DNA of 64,000 nucleotides from Prauserella marina (lineage in GTDB: Bacteria; Actinomycetota; Actinomycetes; Mycobacteriales; Pseudonocardiaceae): assembly GCF_002240355.1 (NCBI RefSeq), contig NZ_CP016353.1:6611001-6675000 (forward strand), in the 5' to 3' direction. The notes beneath the pieces are model-generated. The model saw only the letters and a program-made list of their open reading frames with translations. It had not been told where the DNA came from and ran no database searches. This document shows positions 36,530 through 45,123 of this stretch, piece by piece. The first letter of the stretch is position 1. Each line of letters begins with the position of its first letter. The position numbers were made by a program, and so were the translations under genes.

Positions 36530-37423
36530 ATGGCGTTCCTGACCGGCGGCAAAGTCAAAGGCAAGGTCGTACTCATCACCGGAGCCGCTCGCGGCATTGG
36601 AGCCGGGCTGGCGGAACGACTCGCCGCGGCAGGCGCCAAGGTCGCGCTCGTCGGCATCGAGGCGGCCGAACAGCGCAAGGTCGCCGAGCGGATCGGAAAC
36701 GCGGCGCACTCGTGGGAAGCCGACGTCACGAGCTGGAGCGATCTGGAAAGAGCGACCGAGGGCGTCGTCGAACACTTCGGCGGCATCGACATCGTCATCG
36801 CCAACGCGGGCATAGCCACCACCGGATTCGTTCGTTCCGTCGACCCCGCGGCCTTCGAAAAGGTGATCGAGGTCGACCTGCTCGGCGTGTGGCGAACCTT
36901 CCGCGTCGCCATGCCGCACGTCGTCGAACGCAAGGGCTACCTGCTGGCGATCTCCTCGCTCGCCGCCATCACTCACGCGCCGGGCATGGCCAACTACGCC
37001 GCGGCGAAAGCGGGGGTGGAGGCGTTCTGCAACAGCCTGCGCGCCGAAGTAGCCCACCTCGGCGTCAAGGTCGGCGTCGCGCACCCGACGTGGATCAAGA
37101 CCGACCTCGTCGAGAGCGCCGACGCGCATCCCGTCTTCGGCAAGCTTCGCGCGGGCATGCCCGGACTCATCGGCAAGACGTATCCACTCGACGTCGCGCT
37201 CGATTGCCTCGAAGCCGGAGTGCGGCGAAGGGCGAGGACCATCCACGTACCGCGCTGGGTCGGTGCGTTGAAACTGATCAGGGCCTTCCTGCCGCCGATC
37301 GTGGAAATCGGCGCGCGAAGCAGGGTGCCCTCGGCCGACAGGGCGGCACTGCGGGACATCGAGACGAGGGGCGCCCGCGAGGCCGCGCTCACCGGCCACG
37401 GAGGACGAGCCGCGACGAAGTAG
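36530..37423 (+). CDS. Short-chain dehydrogenase/reductase
   Basis: The 297-residue classical SDR has the cofactor motif ITGAARGIGAGLAERLA (TGxxxGxG), NAG in VIANAGIATTG, the catalytic Ser in AISSLAAITHA, and YAAAKAG with Tyr and Lys. The C-terminal 60 residues extend beyond the usual core with a hydrophobic stretch (VGALKLIRAFLPPIVEIG), as in mycobacterial SDRs thought to touch membranes. GAGGAGG precedes the ATG. It is probably co-regulated with the divergent LLM oxidoreductase; the substrate is unknown. Confidence 0.93.
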   Translation: MAFLTGGKVKGKVVLITGAARGIGAGLAERLAAAGAKVALVGIEAAEQRKVAERIGNAAHSWEADVTSWSDLERATEGVVEHFGGIDIVIANAGIATTGFVRSVDPAAFEKVIEVDLLGVWRTFRVAMPHVVERKGYLLAISSLAAITHAPGMANYAAAKAGVEAFCNSLRAEVAHLGVKVGVAHPTWIKTDLVESADAHPVFGKLRAGMPGLIGKTYPLDVALDCLEAGVRRRARTIHVPRWVGALKLIRAFLPPIVEIGARSRVPSADRAALRDIETRGAREAALTGHGGRAATK

Positions 37424-37440
37424 CCGCCGGGTCTGCCCAC

Positions 37441-38856
37441 TCACCCAGCTCGCCCGCGGAAGGTCAATCCCACGGCGAACGTCATGGCGGCCAGAACGGC
37501 GGCGGCGACGAACGCGCTCGACATGCCCTTGATGAAGGCGGCGTGCCCGAGCCCGCCTCTGGCACCTCCCATCATGGTGGCGATGGTGACCAGCAGAGCG
37601 AGCCCAACCGCCGCACCGAGCTGCTGCATCGTCTGAAGAACACCGCCCGCGACCCCGGCGTCCTCCTGCCCGACCGTGGTCATGATCACGACGACAAGCG
37701 GGGAAAATCCGACGCCGCCGCCGAGGCCGACCAACACCAACGGGCCGAACAGCCCCGTGAAGTAGGTGTCGCCGGAGGAGAGCCCTATGAGCCAGAGCAG
37801 CCCGGCCACCAGCAGTACCGCACCGACAAGCACCAGCGGCTTCGGACCCCATCGTTCGAGCAGCATCGGCATCAACCGGGCCATGACGAAGATCGAGCAG
37901 GCCATGGGCAGGAACGCGAGTCCGGTCATCAGCGCGCTGTAATCGAGAACGGTCTGCATGAACTGGGTCAGGAAGAAGAACGTCGAGATCGTGATCATCG
38001 GTCCGAGGAAGAAATTCAGGAACGCCCCTGCCCGATTGCGCTCGCCGAACAGCCACAGTGGCATCAGGGGCATCCGGATCCTGGCTTCTACGAACACGAA
38101 AACCACCATGAGCAGGAGTCCGGCGACGATACAGCCGATGCCGTCAACCACGCCCCATCCCTGCTCAGCCACCCTGATGAACCCGTAGACGACCGCCCCG
38201 GCCCCTCCCACGGCGGTGAGGGCGCCGGCCACGTCGAGACGATTGGGGCGACGGAGGGATTCACCGACGAAACGCCGGACCGACACCGCGATCAGCACGC
38301 CGATCGGGACGTTGATGAACAGCACCGCGCGCCAGGAGAACCACTCGGTGAGCAGACCTCCCATGACGAGCCCCAGCCCGAACCCTCCACTCGCGACCAC
38401 GGCGGAAAGTCCGAGCGCCCGAGCCTTCGAGCGCGGTTCCACGAACACACCAGCGACAAGCGCGAGTGTGTTGGGACCGGCGGCCGCGGCACCGACCCCC
38501 TGGAGCGCCCTCGCGGCTATCAGCATTTCGGCCGAATCGGCCAGCCCACCCAGCAGCGACGACAGGGTGAAGGCGACGACGCCGAGCAGGAAGACTCTTC
38601 GCTGTCCGAACCAGTCGCCCGCCCTGCCACCGAGCAGGAGAAACCCACCGAAGGGCAGCGTGTAAGCGTTGATGACCCAGGCCAGTCCCGTGGGTGAGAA
38701 CCCGAGTTCGCGCTCGATGTGCGGCAACGCGACATTCATGACCGTCAGGTCGACGATGAGCATGAGCTGGCAGGTCAAGAGAATCGCGAGTGCGACACCC
38801 TGCCGTGGTGACCTCGGTTGATCCGTCGACGTCGAGGGCCGCGTTCGTTCGGCCAA
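37441..38856 (-). CDS. DHA2-family MFS drug exporter
   Basis: The 471-residue protein has about 14 membrane helices and MFS signatures: LMLIVDLTVMNVALPHIERELG (helix 1, motif D1), WVINAYTLPFGGFLLLGGRAGDWFGQRRVFLLG (motif A), GVGAAAAGPNTLALV and GFGLGLVMGGLLTEWFSWRAVLFINVPIG (motif C). It should export drugs by proton antiport. No regulator is adjacent; it is convergent with the SDR gene. The 340 bases beyond its start hold repeat array D. Confidence 0.94.
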   Translation of the reverse strand: MAERTRPSTSTDQPRSPRQGVALAILLTCQLMLIVDLTVMNVALPHIERELGFSPTGLAWVINAYTLPFGGFLLLGGRAGDWFGQRRVFLLGVVAFTLSSLLGGLADSAEMLIAARALQGVGAAAAGPNTLALVAGVFVEPRSKARALGLSAVVASGGFGLGLVMGGLLTEWFSWRAVLFINVPIGVLIAVSVRRFVGESLRRPNRLDVAGALTAVGGAGAVVYGFIRVAEQGWGVVDGIGCIVAGLLLMVVFVFVEARIRMPLMPLWLFGERNRAGAFLNFFLGPMITISTFFFLTQFMQTVLDYSALMTGLAFLPMACSIFVMARLMPMLLERWGPKPLVLVGAVLLVAGLLWLIGLSSGDTYFTGLFGPLVLVGLGGGVGFSPLVVVIMTTVGQEDAGVAGGVLQTMQQLGAAVGLALLVTIATMMGGARGGLGHAAFIKGMSSAFVAAAVLAAMTFAVGLTFRGRAG

Positions 38857-39033
38857 TGGGACTCCCTCCGAGACCGTGAACGTCCCGACCGGACCTCCCT
38901 TACCGGCCCGGCACTCTCACAGTTAGGTCCGCCGAAGGCCCTTCGATAAGAAAGCGAATTTCCCCGAGCACGCCGCTCGACGCGACCGCGAGTTCGAGAC
39001 AGGCACGGCAGGAACGGTCCCCGGACCCGCGAA

Positions 39034-39138
39034 CGCGCATCTCACCGGCCCGAGCGCGGATCTCGGTAGCCCGAACGCGGAACTCGGCGACGTGAGCGCG
39101 GATCTCGACGGGCTGGGCGGGGGACTCGCGATCGAGGG
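39034..39138 (+). repeat. 21-bp repeat array D (five units)
   Basis: Units start at 39034, 39055, 39076, 39097 and 39118. The first four vary around CGCGGATCTCGGNNNCCCGA, and the last is the CGGGGGACTCGCG variant seen at the end of array A. It lies in the 341-bp gap (38857-39197) between the MFS exporter and the activator gene, ending 60 bases before the latter. The rest of the gap shows no gene; AT-richer words near 38945-38960 may belong to the exporter promoter. Confidence 0.85.
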
Positions 39139-39197
39139 GTTCAACCCGACCTACTCGGCTGCCATGATGACGTAGATCACTCAATGAGGAGTGCGCT

Positions 39198-40820
39198 GTG
39201 AAGCTACGTCCCGAGATCGCACAGTCCTGGCGGCGAGCCGAACTCAGCGGCTTGAAACCGACCAGCCCAGCCGACCGCCTCGCGGTACGCGACGTCGACC
39301 CGCGAAGCAGGCTGCTGCGCGCCGCGACACCCGTTCTCGACGAGACCGCGAGGCACCTCGAAGGCACCGGACTCTGCCTCGTGCTCGCCGATCGCGATTG
39401 CCGGATCGTCGCCCGCCGTTTTGGCAGCACGTCCGCCGAGCGGGTGCTCGACAGTGTCAGCGCCGTACCCGGTTCCCTCTTCACCGAGGAAACCAGCGGC
39501 ACGAACTCGCTGGCCACCCCCTTCGAGACCCGTCGCGGCGTCGCCGTTCACGGCGAGGAGCACTACCTCGACGCATTGAAGCGGTTCACCTGCTACGGGC
39601 ACCCGATCGTCCACCCCGCCACGCGACGGCTCGAAGGCGTCCTCGACATCACCGGCCCCGTCGACGCCACCAATCCGCTGCTCGCGCCCTTCCTCGTGCA
39701 CGCGGTCGCCGACATCGAACAGCGCCTCGTCGACGGCTCCAACCAGGCCCAGCAACGACTGCTCGCCGCGTTCCAGGCCGCTCAGCACCGTTCGACCGCC
39801 GTACTGGCGCTCGGCGAGGACGTCGTACTCGCCAACAGCGCGGCCGTCGACCTCGTCGACCCCTGCGATCACCCTCTGTTGCGCGACGTCAGCAGCACGA
39901 TGCGAGGTGTGCGCCGACTGCGCCTGACGTCGGGCACCGAGGTCGAGGTCCGCATGGAAGCCGTTTCGGTCAACGCGGGCATGCTGTTCGAATTGGCACC
40001 GGTGAGGCCGCGAAACTCGACGGAGTTCCGGCGCCGGGCGATCGACGGAGTGCTTCCCGCGGGCGTGGCCGACCGGCTGCGCCGGAGTACCCCCGCCCGC
40101 AGGCGGGTCCTCATCTGCGGCGAACCGGGCACCGGCCGCACGGCAGCGACCGAGGTGCTCGCCGGGCAGGCATCGGTGGCAACGCTGGCCGCCTCGGACG
40201 TACCGACGCTCGGCGAGGCCACGTGGTGCGAACGACTCAGCGAGCTCACCGTCAAGCAGCAGGGACTCGTCGCCATCGCGGGCATTCACCTGTTGCCTTC
40301 CGTGCTGGCCGCGAGGGTGTCCCGGCTGCTGGACAACTCACCCGCGTGGGTCGCGCTCACCAGCGGCCCGTTCGCCGAACTGCACGGCGAACACGCGGCG
40401 CTCGCGTCCCGGATGCACCGCAGGGTCGAGCTGCCGCCGTTGCGTGAGCGCCGCAAGGACATCCCCGAGCTGGCCCGCACTCTGCTGCGGGGCCACGGCA
40501 GCTCGCTGCGGCTGACGGCGGGTGCTCTCGAACTGCTCGCCGCTCAGCCGTGGCAGGGCAACCTGCGGGAGCTCGAATCGGTGCTGGCCGAGGCGGTCAG
40601 CCGCCGCTCGGTCGGCGACATCACGGCCCGCGATCTCGCTCCGAGCTGCCGGGTCAGCGCGGCGGCACCTCACCTGAGCGGATGGGAGCAGGCCGAGCAC
40701 GACGCGATCACCAAGGCGCTGAGCGCGGTCGGCGGCAACAAGGTGCACGCGGCGAGGCAACTGGGGATCAGCCGGTCGACCCTTTACAACCGGATGAGGG
40801 CGCTGCGGATCGCCCACTGA
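39198..40820 (+). CDS. AcoR/MimR-like activator with degenerate sigma-54-type AAA+ domain
   Basis: The 540-residue protein has an N-terminal GAF-type sensor (about 30-190; GLCLVLADRDCRIVARR, FTEETSGTNSLATPFETRRGVAVHG), a central NtrC-like AAA+ region, and a C-terminal Fis helix-turn-helix (NKVHAARQLGISRSTLYNRM). The ATPase is damaged: Walker A GEPGTGRT lacks the Lys, the GAFTGA loop is absent, and Walker B acidic residues are missing (GLVAIAGI). It therefore cannot remodel sigma-54, which actinobacteria lack. GTG 39198 has AGGAG upstream. It precedes an NDMA-type alcohol dehydrogenase by 98 bases and probably activates it. Confidence 0.92.
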   Translation: MKLRPEIAQSWRRAELSGLKPTSPADRLAVRDVDPRSRLLRAATPVLDETARHLEGTGLCLVLADRDCRIVARRFGSTSAERVLDSVSAVPGSLFTEETSGTNSLATPFETRRGVAVHGEEHYLDALKRFTCYGHPIVHPATRRLEGVLDITGPVDATNPLLAPFLVHAVADIEQRLVDGSNQAQQRLLAAFQAAQHRSTAVLALGEDVVLANSAAVDLVDPCDHPLLRDVSSTMRGVRRLRLTSGTEVEVRMEAVSVNAGMLFELAPVRPRNSTEFRRRAIDGVLPAGVADRLRRSTPARRRVLICGEPGTGRTAATEVLAGQASVATLAASDVPTLGEATWCERLSELTVKQQGLVAIAGIHLLPSVLAARVSRLLDNSPAWVALTSGPFAELHGEHAALASRMHRRVELPPLRERRKDIPELARTLLRGHGSSLRLTAGALELLAAQPWQGNLRELESVLAEAVSRRSVGDITARDLAPSCRVSAAAPHLSGWEQAEHDAITKALSAVGGNKVHAARQLGISRSTLYNRMRALRIAH

Positions 40821-40918
40821 CGGCGGTCCCGGTGTGCAGGATTTGCACAGCCGCCGTCGGCGTCCCCGGCCGACAATCGGTTCAACCGACGTAGCAATGG
40901 TGCACGTGAGGAGGAGCC

Positions 40919-42031
40919 GTGAAGACCAAGGCGGCAGTACTTTTCGATGCGGGCAAGCCTTTTGAGATTCTCGAACTCGACCTGGACGGCCCTGGCCCCG
41001 GCGAGGTACTGATCAAGTACACGGCGGCAGGGCTGTGCCACTCCGATCTGCACCTCATCGACGGCGACCTCGCGCCGCGTTTCCCCATCATCGGCGGCCA
41101 CGAGGGCGCGGGCATCATCGAGGAGGTCGGCCCGGGCGTCACCAAGGTCGCGCCCGGCGACCACGTCGTGTGCAGCTTCATTCCAAACTGCGGCCGGTGC
41201 CGTTACTGCGCGACGGGCAGGTCGAACCTGTGCGACATGGGAGCGACGATCCTCGACGGCCACATGCCTGACGGAACGTTCCGATTCCATTCCTCAGGGA
41301 CCGATTTCGGCGCGATGTGCATGCTCGGCACCTTCTCGGAGCGTTCGACGATCTCGGAGCACTCCGTGGTGAAGGTCGACGAATGGCTGCCGCTGGAGAC
41401 GGCGGTGCTGGTCGGTTGCGGGGTTCCGACCGGATGGGCGACGGCCAACTACTCGGGCGGGGTGCGCGCGGGTGACACCACCGTGGTTTACGGAATCGGC
41501 GGCATCGGCATCAACGCCGTGCAGGGCGCGGCGCACGCCGGAGCCAAGAACGTCGTGGTGGTCGATCCGATCGAGTTCAAGCGGGAGGCCGCGATGAAGC
41601 TCGGCGCGACCCACGCGTTCGCCACGGCCGACGAAGCAGCCCAGCAGGTCGCCGAACTGACGTGGGGCCAGATGGCCGACCAGGCGCTGATCACCGTCGG
41701 CACCGTCGACGAGCAGGTGGTCACCGACGCGTTCAACGTCGTAGGCAAGGGCGGAACGGTGGTCGTCACCGGACTGGCGAACCCGGAAAAGCTGACGGTG
41801 CACGTCTCGGGCGGGGTGCTGACCCTGTTCGAGAAGACGATCAAGGGAACGCTGTTCGGCTCGGCGAACCCGCAGTACGACATCGTCAAACTGCTGCGGC
41901 TCTACGACGCGGGCAAGCTCAAGCTCGATGAGCTCGTCACCACGAAGTACACCCTTGACCAGGTCAACGAGGGCTACCAGGACCTGAGGGACGGCAAGAA
42001 CGTGCGCGGGGTCATCGTGCACGCCGAGTGA
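40919..42031 (+). CDS. NDMA-dependent (nicotinoprotein) alcohol dehydrogenase
   Basis: This 370-residue zinc alcohol dehydrogenase has the catalytic zinc Cys in GLCHSDLHLIDGD, GGHEGAGIIEEVG, the structural zinc cluster CGRCRYCATGRSNLC, the insert FRFHSSGTDFGAMCMLGTFSE, and the NAD motif VYGIGGIGINAVQGA. It matches the TIGR03989-type group with tightly bound NAD, which is reoxidised in place and is tied by comparative genomics to mycofactocin. It starts at GTG 40919 after GAGGAGG. The adjacent AcoR-like activator is its likely regulator. No mycofactocin genes are in the window. Confidence 0.93.
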   Translation: MKTKAAVLFDAGKPFEILELDLDGPGPGEVLIKYTAAGLCHSDLHLIDGDLAPRFPIIGGHEGAGIIEEVGPGVTKVAPGDHVVCSFIPNCGRCRYCATGRSNLCDMGATILDGHMPDGTFRFHSSGTDFGAMCMLGTFSERSTISEHSVVKVDEWLPLETAVLVGCGVPTGWATANYSGGVRAGDTTVVYGIGGIGINAVQGAAHAGAKNVVVVDPIEFKREAAMKLGATHAFATADEAAQQVAELTWGQMADQALITVGTVDEQVVTDAFNVVGKGGTVVVTGLANPEKLTVHVSGGVLTLFEKTIKGTLFGSANPQYDIVKLLRLYDAGKLKLDELVTTKYTLDQVNEGYQDLRDGKNVRGVIVHAE

Positions 42032-42049
42032 CGATGCTCGCCATGTTCG

Positions 42050-42087
42050 ACGGTCGGCGTGTTCCAGTTCACTGGCACGCCGGCCGT
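42050..42087. terminator. Hairpin between convergent alcohol dehydrogenase and YciI genes
   Basis: Arms ACGGTCGGCGTG (42050-42061) and CACGCCGGCCGT (42076-42087) pair with a single T-G wobble around a 14-base loop. It can serve both convergent genes. Confidence 0.65.
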
Positions 42088-42091
42088 TTCG

Positions 42092-42373
42092 TCATGTTCC
42101 TGGCACCCAGGCGCCGACCACCGGCTTGAACTCGCGCACGGTACGTTCCGCGAGCGCGCCTTCGAGGTGGTACGGGTCGGCGTCGAGCAGCCGTTGCAGT
42201 TCTTCCCTGTCCTGCGCCTGGTAGAGCGTGAGCCCACCGATATCGTTGTCCAGCGGTCCGGCGACGGCAACGACGCCCTGCTCGGCGAGTGCGGTGAGGT
42301 ACTCGCGATGCCGTGGCCGCACCTCACCGAACTTTTCTTGTACGTACCGGGTTTCGACGACGAACCAGGCCAT
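42092..42373 (-). CDS. YciI-like domain protein
   Basis: The 93-residue protein begins MAWFVVETRYVQEKFGEVRP. It contains the conserved His and Asp of the YciI/muconolactone-isomerase-like ferredoxin fold (RPRHREYLTALAEQG, AGPLDNDIGGLTLYQA, DPYHLEGALAERTVREFKPV). Such proteins are small dimers, sometimes dehalogenase or oxygenase accessories; the function here is unknown. GGAGG six bases before the ATG at 42373 fixes the start, discarding 22 extra residues of open frame. Confidence 0.9.
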   Translation of the reverse strand: MAWFVVETRYVQEKFGEVRPRHREYLTALAEQGVVAVAGPLDNDIGGLTLYQAQDREELQRLLDADPYHLEGALAERTVREFKPVVGAWVPGT

Positions 42374-42531
42374 GCGTCCTCCAAGCCGAGCGCGGTGTGT
42401 CTCCTCGGCGCACCGTATCGGTCGCCAGTACCGGGGCAAGAGCCCTGGGTAATGCCCAGCGGAGGGGATACGCTGTGTGCGCGTGAGTCCTGGGGGGCTC
42501 GAAGGACGCCGTCAACGATGGGCAGGTTTTG

Positions 42532-43131
42532 ATGCAGGGCAGCGCCGAGCCCATGCGGCAGCGCAACTCCGCGAGCAGCGTCGAACAGACGCTGAGCCAT
42601 CTACGCACGCTGGACGCGCCGGCCAAGCCACCTCAGCAGGCTGGGCCGCTCACACTTGAGGATCTTTACCGGCAACACCGCATGCGGCTGGTGAGACTGG
42701 CCATTCTGCTGGTGGACGAACCGGCGACAGCCGAGGACGTCGTGCAGGAGGCATTCACCGGCCTGCACCGCAACTGGGGAAGGCTGAGGGACGCCCAAGC
42801 CGCGGTCGGCTACCTTCGCACCGCTGTCGTCAACGGTTCGCGCAGCGTGCTTCGTCGCAGGAAGACCGCCCGCGAGTACGTGCCGCCACACGCCGTGAAC
42901 GCGCGCTCGGCTGAAAGCCTCGCGATGTTGTCGACCGAACATCAGGCCGTCGTCAACGCGCTGTCGAAGCTGCCGCCACGGCAACGCGAGGTGCTGGTAC
43001 TCCGCTACTACGGCGGGCTCTCCGAAGCGGAGATCTCCGAAGCCGCCGGTATTTCAAAGGGCACGGTCAAATCGACCGCCAGTCGCGCACTCGAAGCCTT
43101 GCAGAGAGCGATGCACGACGGCAGAAACTGA
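42532..43131 (+). CDS. SigE-family ECF sigma factor with N-terminal extension
   Basis: The 199-residue protein has about 40 extra residues at the N-terminus. Region 2 follows (LEDLYRQHRMRLVRLAILLVDEPATAEDVVQEAFTGL), then a conserved VGYLRTAVVNGSRSVLRRRK segment and region 4 (LSKLPPRQREVLVLRYYGGLSEAEISEAAGISKGTVKS). ATG 42532 was preferred to an in-frame TTG one codon earlier. Unlike the sigma gene at 19.3 kb it has no membrane anti-sigma gene beside it; the next gene, nagA, has its own promoter. The signal is unknown. Confidence 0.93.
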   Translation: MQGSAEPMRQRNSASSVEQTLSHLRTLDAPAKPPQQAGPLTLEDLYRQHRMRLVRLAILLVDEPATAEDVVQEAFTGLHRNWGRLRDAQAAVGYLRTAVVNGSRSVLRRRKTAREYVPPHAVNARSAESLAMLSTEHQAVVNALSKLPPRQREVLVLRYYGGLSEAEISEAAGISKGTVKSTASRALEALQRAMHDGRN

Positions 43132-43159
43132 ATGGCCGCCGGATCCCGGATTCCGTGAG

Positions 43160-43190
43160 TTGCCAACATTCTGGTCTGGACCAATATGAT
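43160..43190 (+). promoter_or_regulatory. nagA promoter with DasR-type operator
   Basis: TCTGGTCTGGACCAAT (43170-43185) closely matches the DasR-responsive element consensus ACTGGTCTAGACCACT, with the palindromic core TGGTCT-GGACCA. It lies between a -35-like TTGCCA (43160-43165) and a -10 TATGAT (43185-43190). The start site would fall at the GTG 43197. DasR, a GntR-type repressor of amino-sugar genes released by GlcN-6-P, is the expected binder; its gene is not in the window. Confidence 0.8.
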
Positions 43191-43196
43191 GTGTTC

Positions 43197-44354
43197 GTGA
43201 ACCGCGCCAACGACTTCGTGCTCACGGGTGGCAGGGTGGCCTCCCCGCAGGGCGTGCTCGACGACGGCTGGCTCGCGGTCTCCGGCGAGCTGATCACGGC
43301 ACTCGGCACGGGGACCCCGCCGCCCGGCGAGCACATCGACCTCGATGGCGCGCTGGTCGTACCAGGATTCATCGACCTGCACTGCCATGGCGGTGGCGGC
43401 GGATCGTTCTCGACGTTCGACGGCGACGAGGCCGCGACCGCCATCGCGACCCATCGCCGTCACGGCACGACGACCATGCTGGCCAGCCTCGTCTCGAATC
43501 CGCTACCCGTACTGACCGGGCAACTGAACACGCTTGCCGAACTCGTCGCCGACGGCGAACTCGCCGGGATTCACCTCGAAGGTCCTTTCATCGCGAATGC
43601 CCGCTGCGGTGCTCACGACCCCGCTGCGCTCAGGGAACCGGACAGCGGCACCGTCGATCTCCTGCTCGAAGCCGGCAAGGGCCGGGTCTCGATGGTCACC
43701 CTCGCCCCGGAACTCGCGGGTGGCATCAAGGCCGTCCGCCAGTTCGCGGAGGCGGGTGTAATCGCGGCCATCGGGCACACCGACGGCGTCGAGGCACAGA
43801 TCCGGCCTGCCATCGACGCTGGTGCCACCATGGCGACCCACCTGTTCAACGGCATGCGACCGCTGCATCATCGCGAGCCAGGGCCCATCGGCGTGCTGCT
43901 CGACGACGAGCGGGTCACCGTCGAGCTGATCTGCGACCTCGTCCACGTGCACCCGACGGTGCTCAGACTTGCCGCGAAACATGCCGGCAAGGGGCGAACC
44001 GTGCTCATCACCGACGCGATGTCGGCCACGGACGCCGCCGACGGCACCTACACACTCGGCAAGCTGGAAGTCGACGTCGACGACGGGGTCGCGACGCTCG
44101 CGGGCGCCGGCACCCTCGCCGGCAGCACGCTGACCATGGATGCCGCGTTCCGCAATCTCGTCGCGGGTGCGGGGCTGAGCATCGAGGCCGCCGTTCACGC
44201 GACATCCACTCATCCGGCCGAACTGCTCGGCATCGAGGGCAGGACCGGTTCTCTGGGTCCTGGTTTGTTCGCGGACCTCGTACTTCTCGGTGATGATCTT
44301 TGCCCAACCGGGGTATTGCGGCGCGGGGAATGGGTAACTCGCCGCGACCACTAG
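43197..44354 (+). CDS. nagA: N-acetylglucosamine-6-phosphate deacetylase
   Basis: The 385-residue amidohydrolase removes acetate from GlcNAc-6-P, giving GlcN-6-P for glycolysis or wall synthesis. It shows VVPGFIDLHCHGGGGGSF for metal binding, GIHLEGPFI with the metal Glu, AIGHTDG, THLFNGMRPLHHREPG and the catalytic Asp in LITDAMSATDAADG. GTG 43197 was chosen because it lies seven bases after the TATGAT box; a GTG at 43191 is two codons longer. The earlier in-frame start at 43155 would lie upstream of the operator and promoter. The DasR-type site matches its function. Confidence 0.95.
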   Translation: MNRANDFVLTGGRVASPQGVLDDGWLAVSGELITALGTGTPPPGEHIDLDGALVVPGFIDLHCHGGGGGSFSTFDGDEAATAIATHRRHGTTTMLASLVSNPLPVLTGQLNTLAELVADGELAGIHLEGPFIANARCGAHDPAALREPDSGTVDLLLEAGKGRVSMVTLAPELAGGIKAVRQFAEAGVIAAIGHTDGVEAQIRPAIDAGATMATHLFNGMRPLHHREPGPIGVLLDDERVTVELICDLVHVHPTVLRLAAKHAGKGRTVLITDAMSATDAADGTYTLGKLEVDVDDGVATLAGAGTLAGSTLTMDAAFRNLVAGAGLSIEAAVHATSTHPAELLGIEGRTGSLGPGLFADLVLLGDDLCPTGVLRRGEWVTRRDH

Positions 44355-44364
44355 ACTCTGCTGG

Positions 44365-45123
44365 GTGGCGGAGTACCGCGTCGACGAGCTCGCCCGCACC
44401 GCGGGCACGACGGTCGGAAACGTGCGGGTCTACCAGGACAGGGACCTGCTTCCCCCTCCTTTGCGCAGGGGAAGGGTCGCCGTGTACACGGAGGCACATC
44501 TCGCCAGACTGCGACTCATCCTTGGCCTGCTCAAGCGCCAGTACTCCTTCGCGCAGATCAGGGAAATGATCACCACCTGGCAGACGGGCCGCGATCTCGA
44601 ACACCTCCTCGGCCTCGAACGCGTGCTCACCGAGCCGTGGACGGACGAGGCACCCGAGCGCATCCCACTCGCCGACCTCGCCGCGGAGTTCGGCGCGCAG
44701 GTGAATGCGGAGACCCTCGACCGGCTGGCAAGGATCGGCGTCTTCCGTATCGACGGCGATCACGTGCTCGTGCTCAGTCCCCGGCTACTGCACACCGGTC
44801 GACAGCTCATCGCGGCCGGGATTCCCGTCGAGGCCGTCCTGGGTATCGCCGAGCAGGCGAAACACCAGACCGACCAGCTGGCCGCCGTTTTCGTCGACAT
44901 GGTCGACAGCCACGTACTTCCTTCACCCGGCGGCAACGGACGGCACGGCCGCCTCGACGACAGCGAGGTGCCGGGGCTGACCGACAAGGTCGGCAGGCTG
45001 CGACCGCTCGCGCAGGCAGCGGTATCGGCGTTTCTCGCGGACTCGATGAGCAGGGCACTCGGTGATTGGCTCACCGGACAGTTCGGACCGCTACTGCGGG
45101 ACGACTACTCTGGGAAGCAATGA
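44365..45123 (+). CDS. MerR-family transcriptional regulator with long effector domain
   Basis: The 252-residue protein has the MerR DNA-binding domain (YRVDELARTAGTTVGNVRVYQDRDLLPPP, TEAHLARLRLILGLLKR) followed by about 170 residues, longer than metal-sensing MerR proteins. It contains repeated helical segments (LAAEFGAQVNAETLDRLARIG, AAGIPVEAVLGIAEQAKHQ). TAGACT (44352-44357), overlapping the nagA stop, lies eight bases before GTG 44365, so it probably has its own leaderless transcript. Its stop overlaps the next gene by four bases. The target is unknown. Confidence 0.9.
   Translation: MAEYRVDELARTAGTTVGNVRVYQDRDLLPPPLRRGRVAVYTEAHLARLRLILGLLKRQYSFAQIREMITTWQTGRDLEHLLGLERVLTEPWTDEAPERIPLADLAAEFGAQVNAETLDRLARIGVFRIDGDHVLVLSPRLLHTGRQLIAAGIPVEAVLGIAEQAKHQTDQLAAVFVDMVDSHVLPSPGGNGRHGRLDDSEVPGLTDKVGRLRPLAQAAVSAFLADSMSRALGDWLTGQFGPLLRDDYSGKQ

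Noticed and set aside
39120-39160. A tRNA suggested by GGGGTTCAACCCG near 39127-39140
   Set aside because: It resembles a T-arm, but no acceptor, D or anticodon arms can be formed around it.
39198-40820. Calling this a true sigma-54-dependent activator
   Set aside because: Walker A Lys, Walker B acid and GAFTGA loop are missing, and the rest of the window is actinobacterial, a group without sigma-54.
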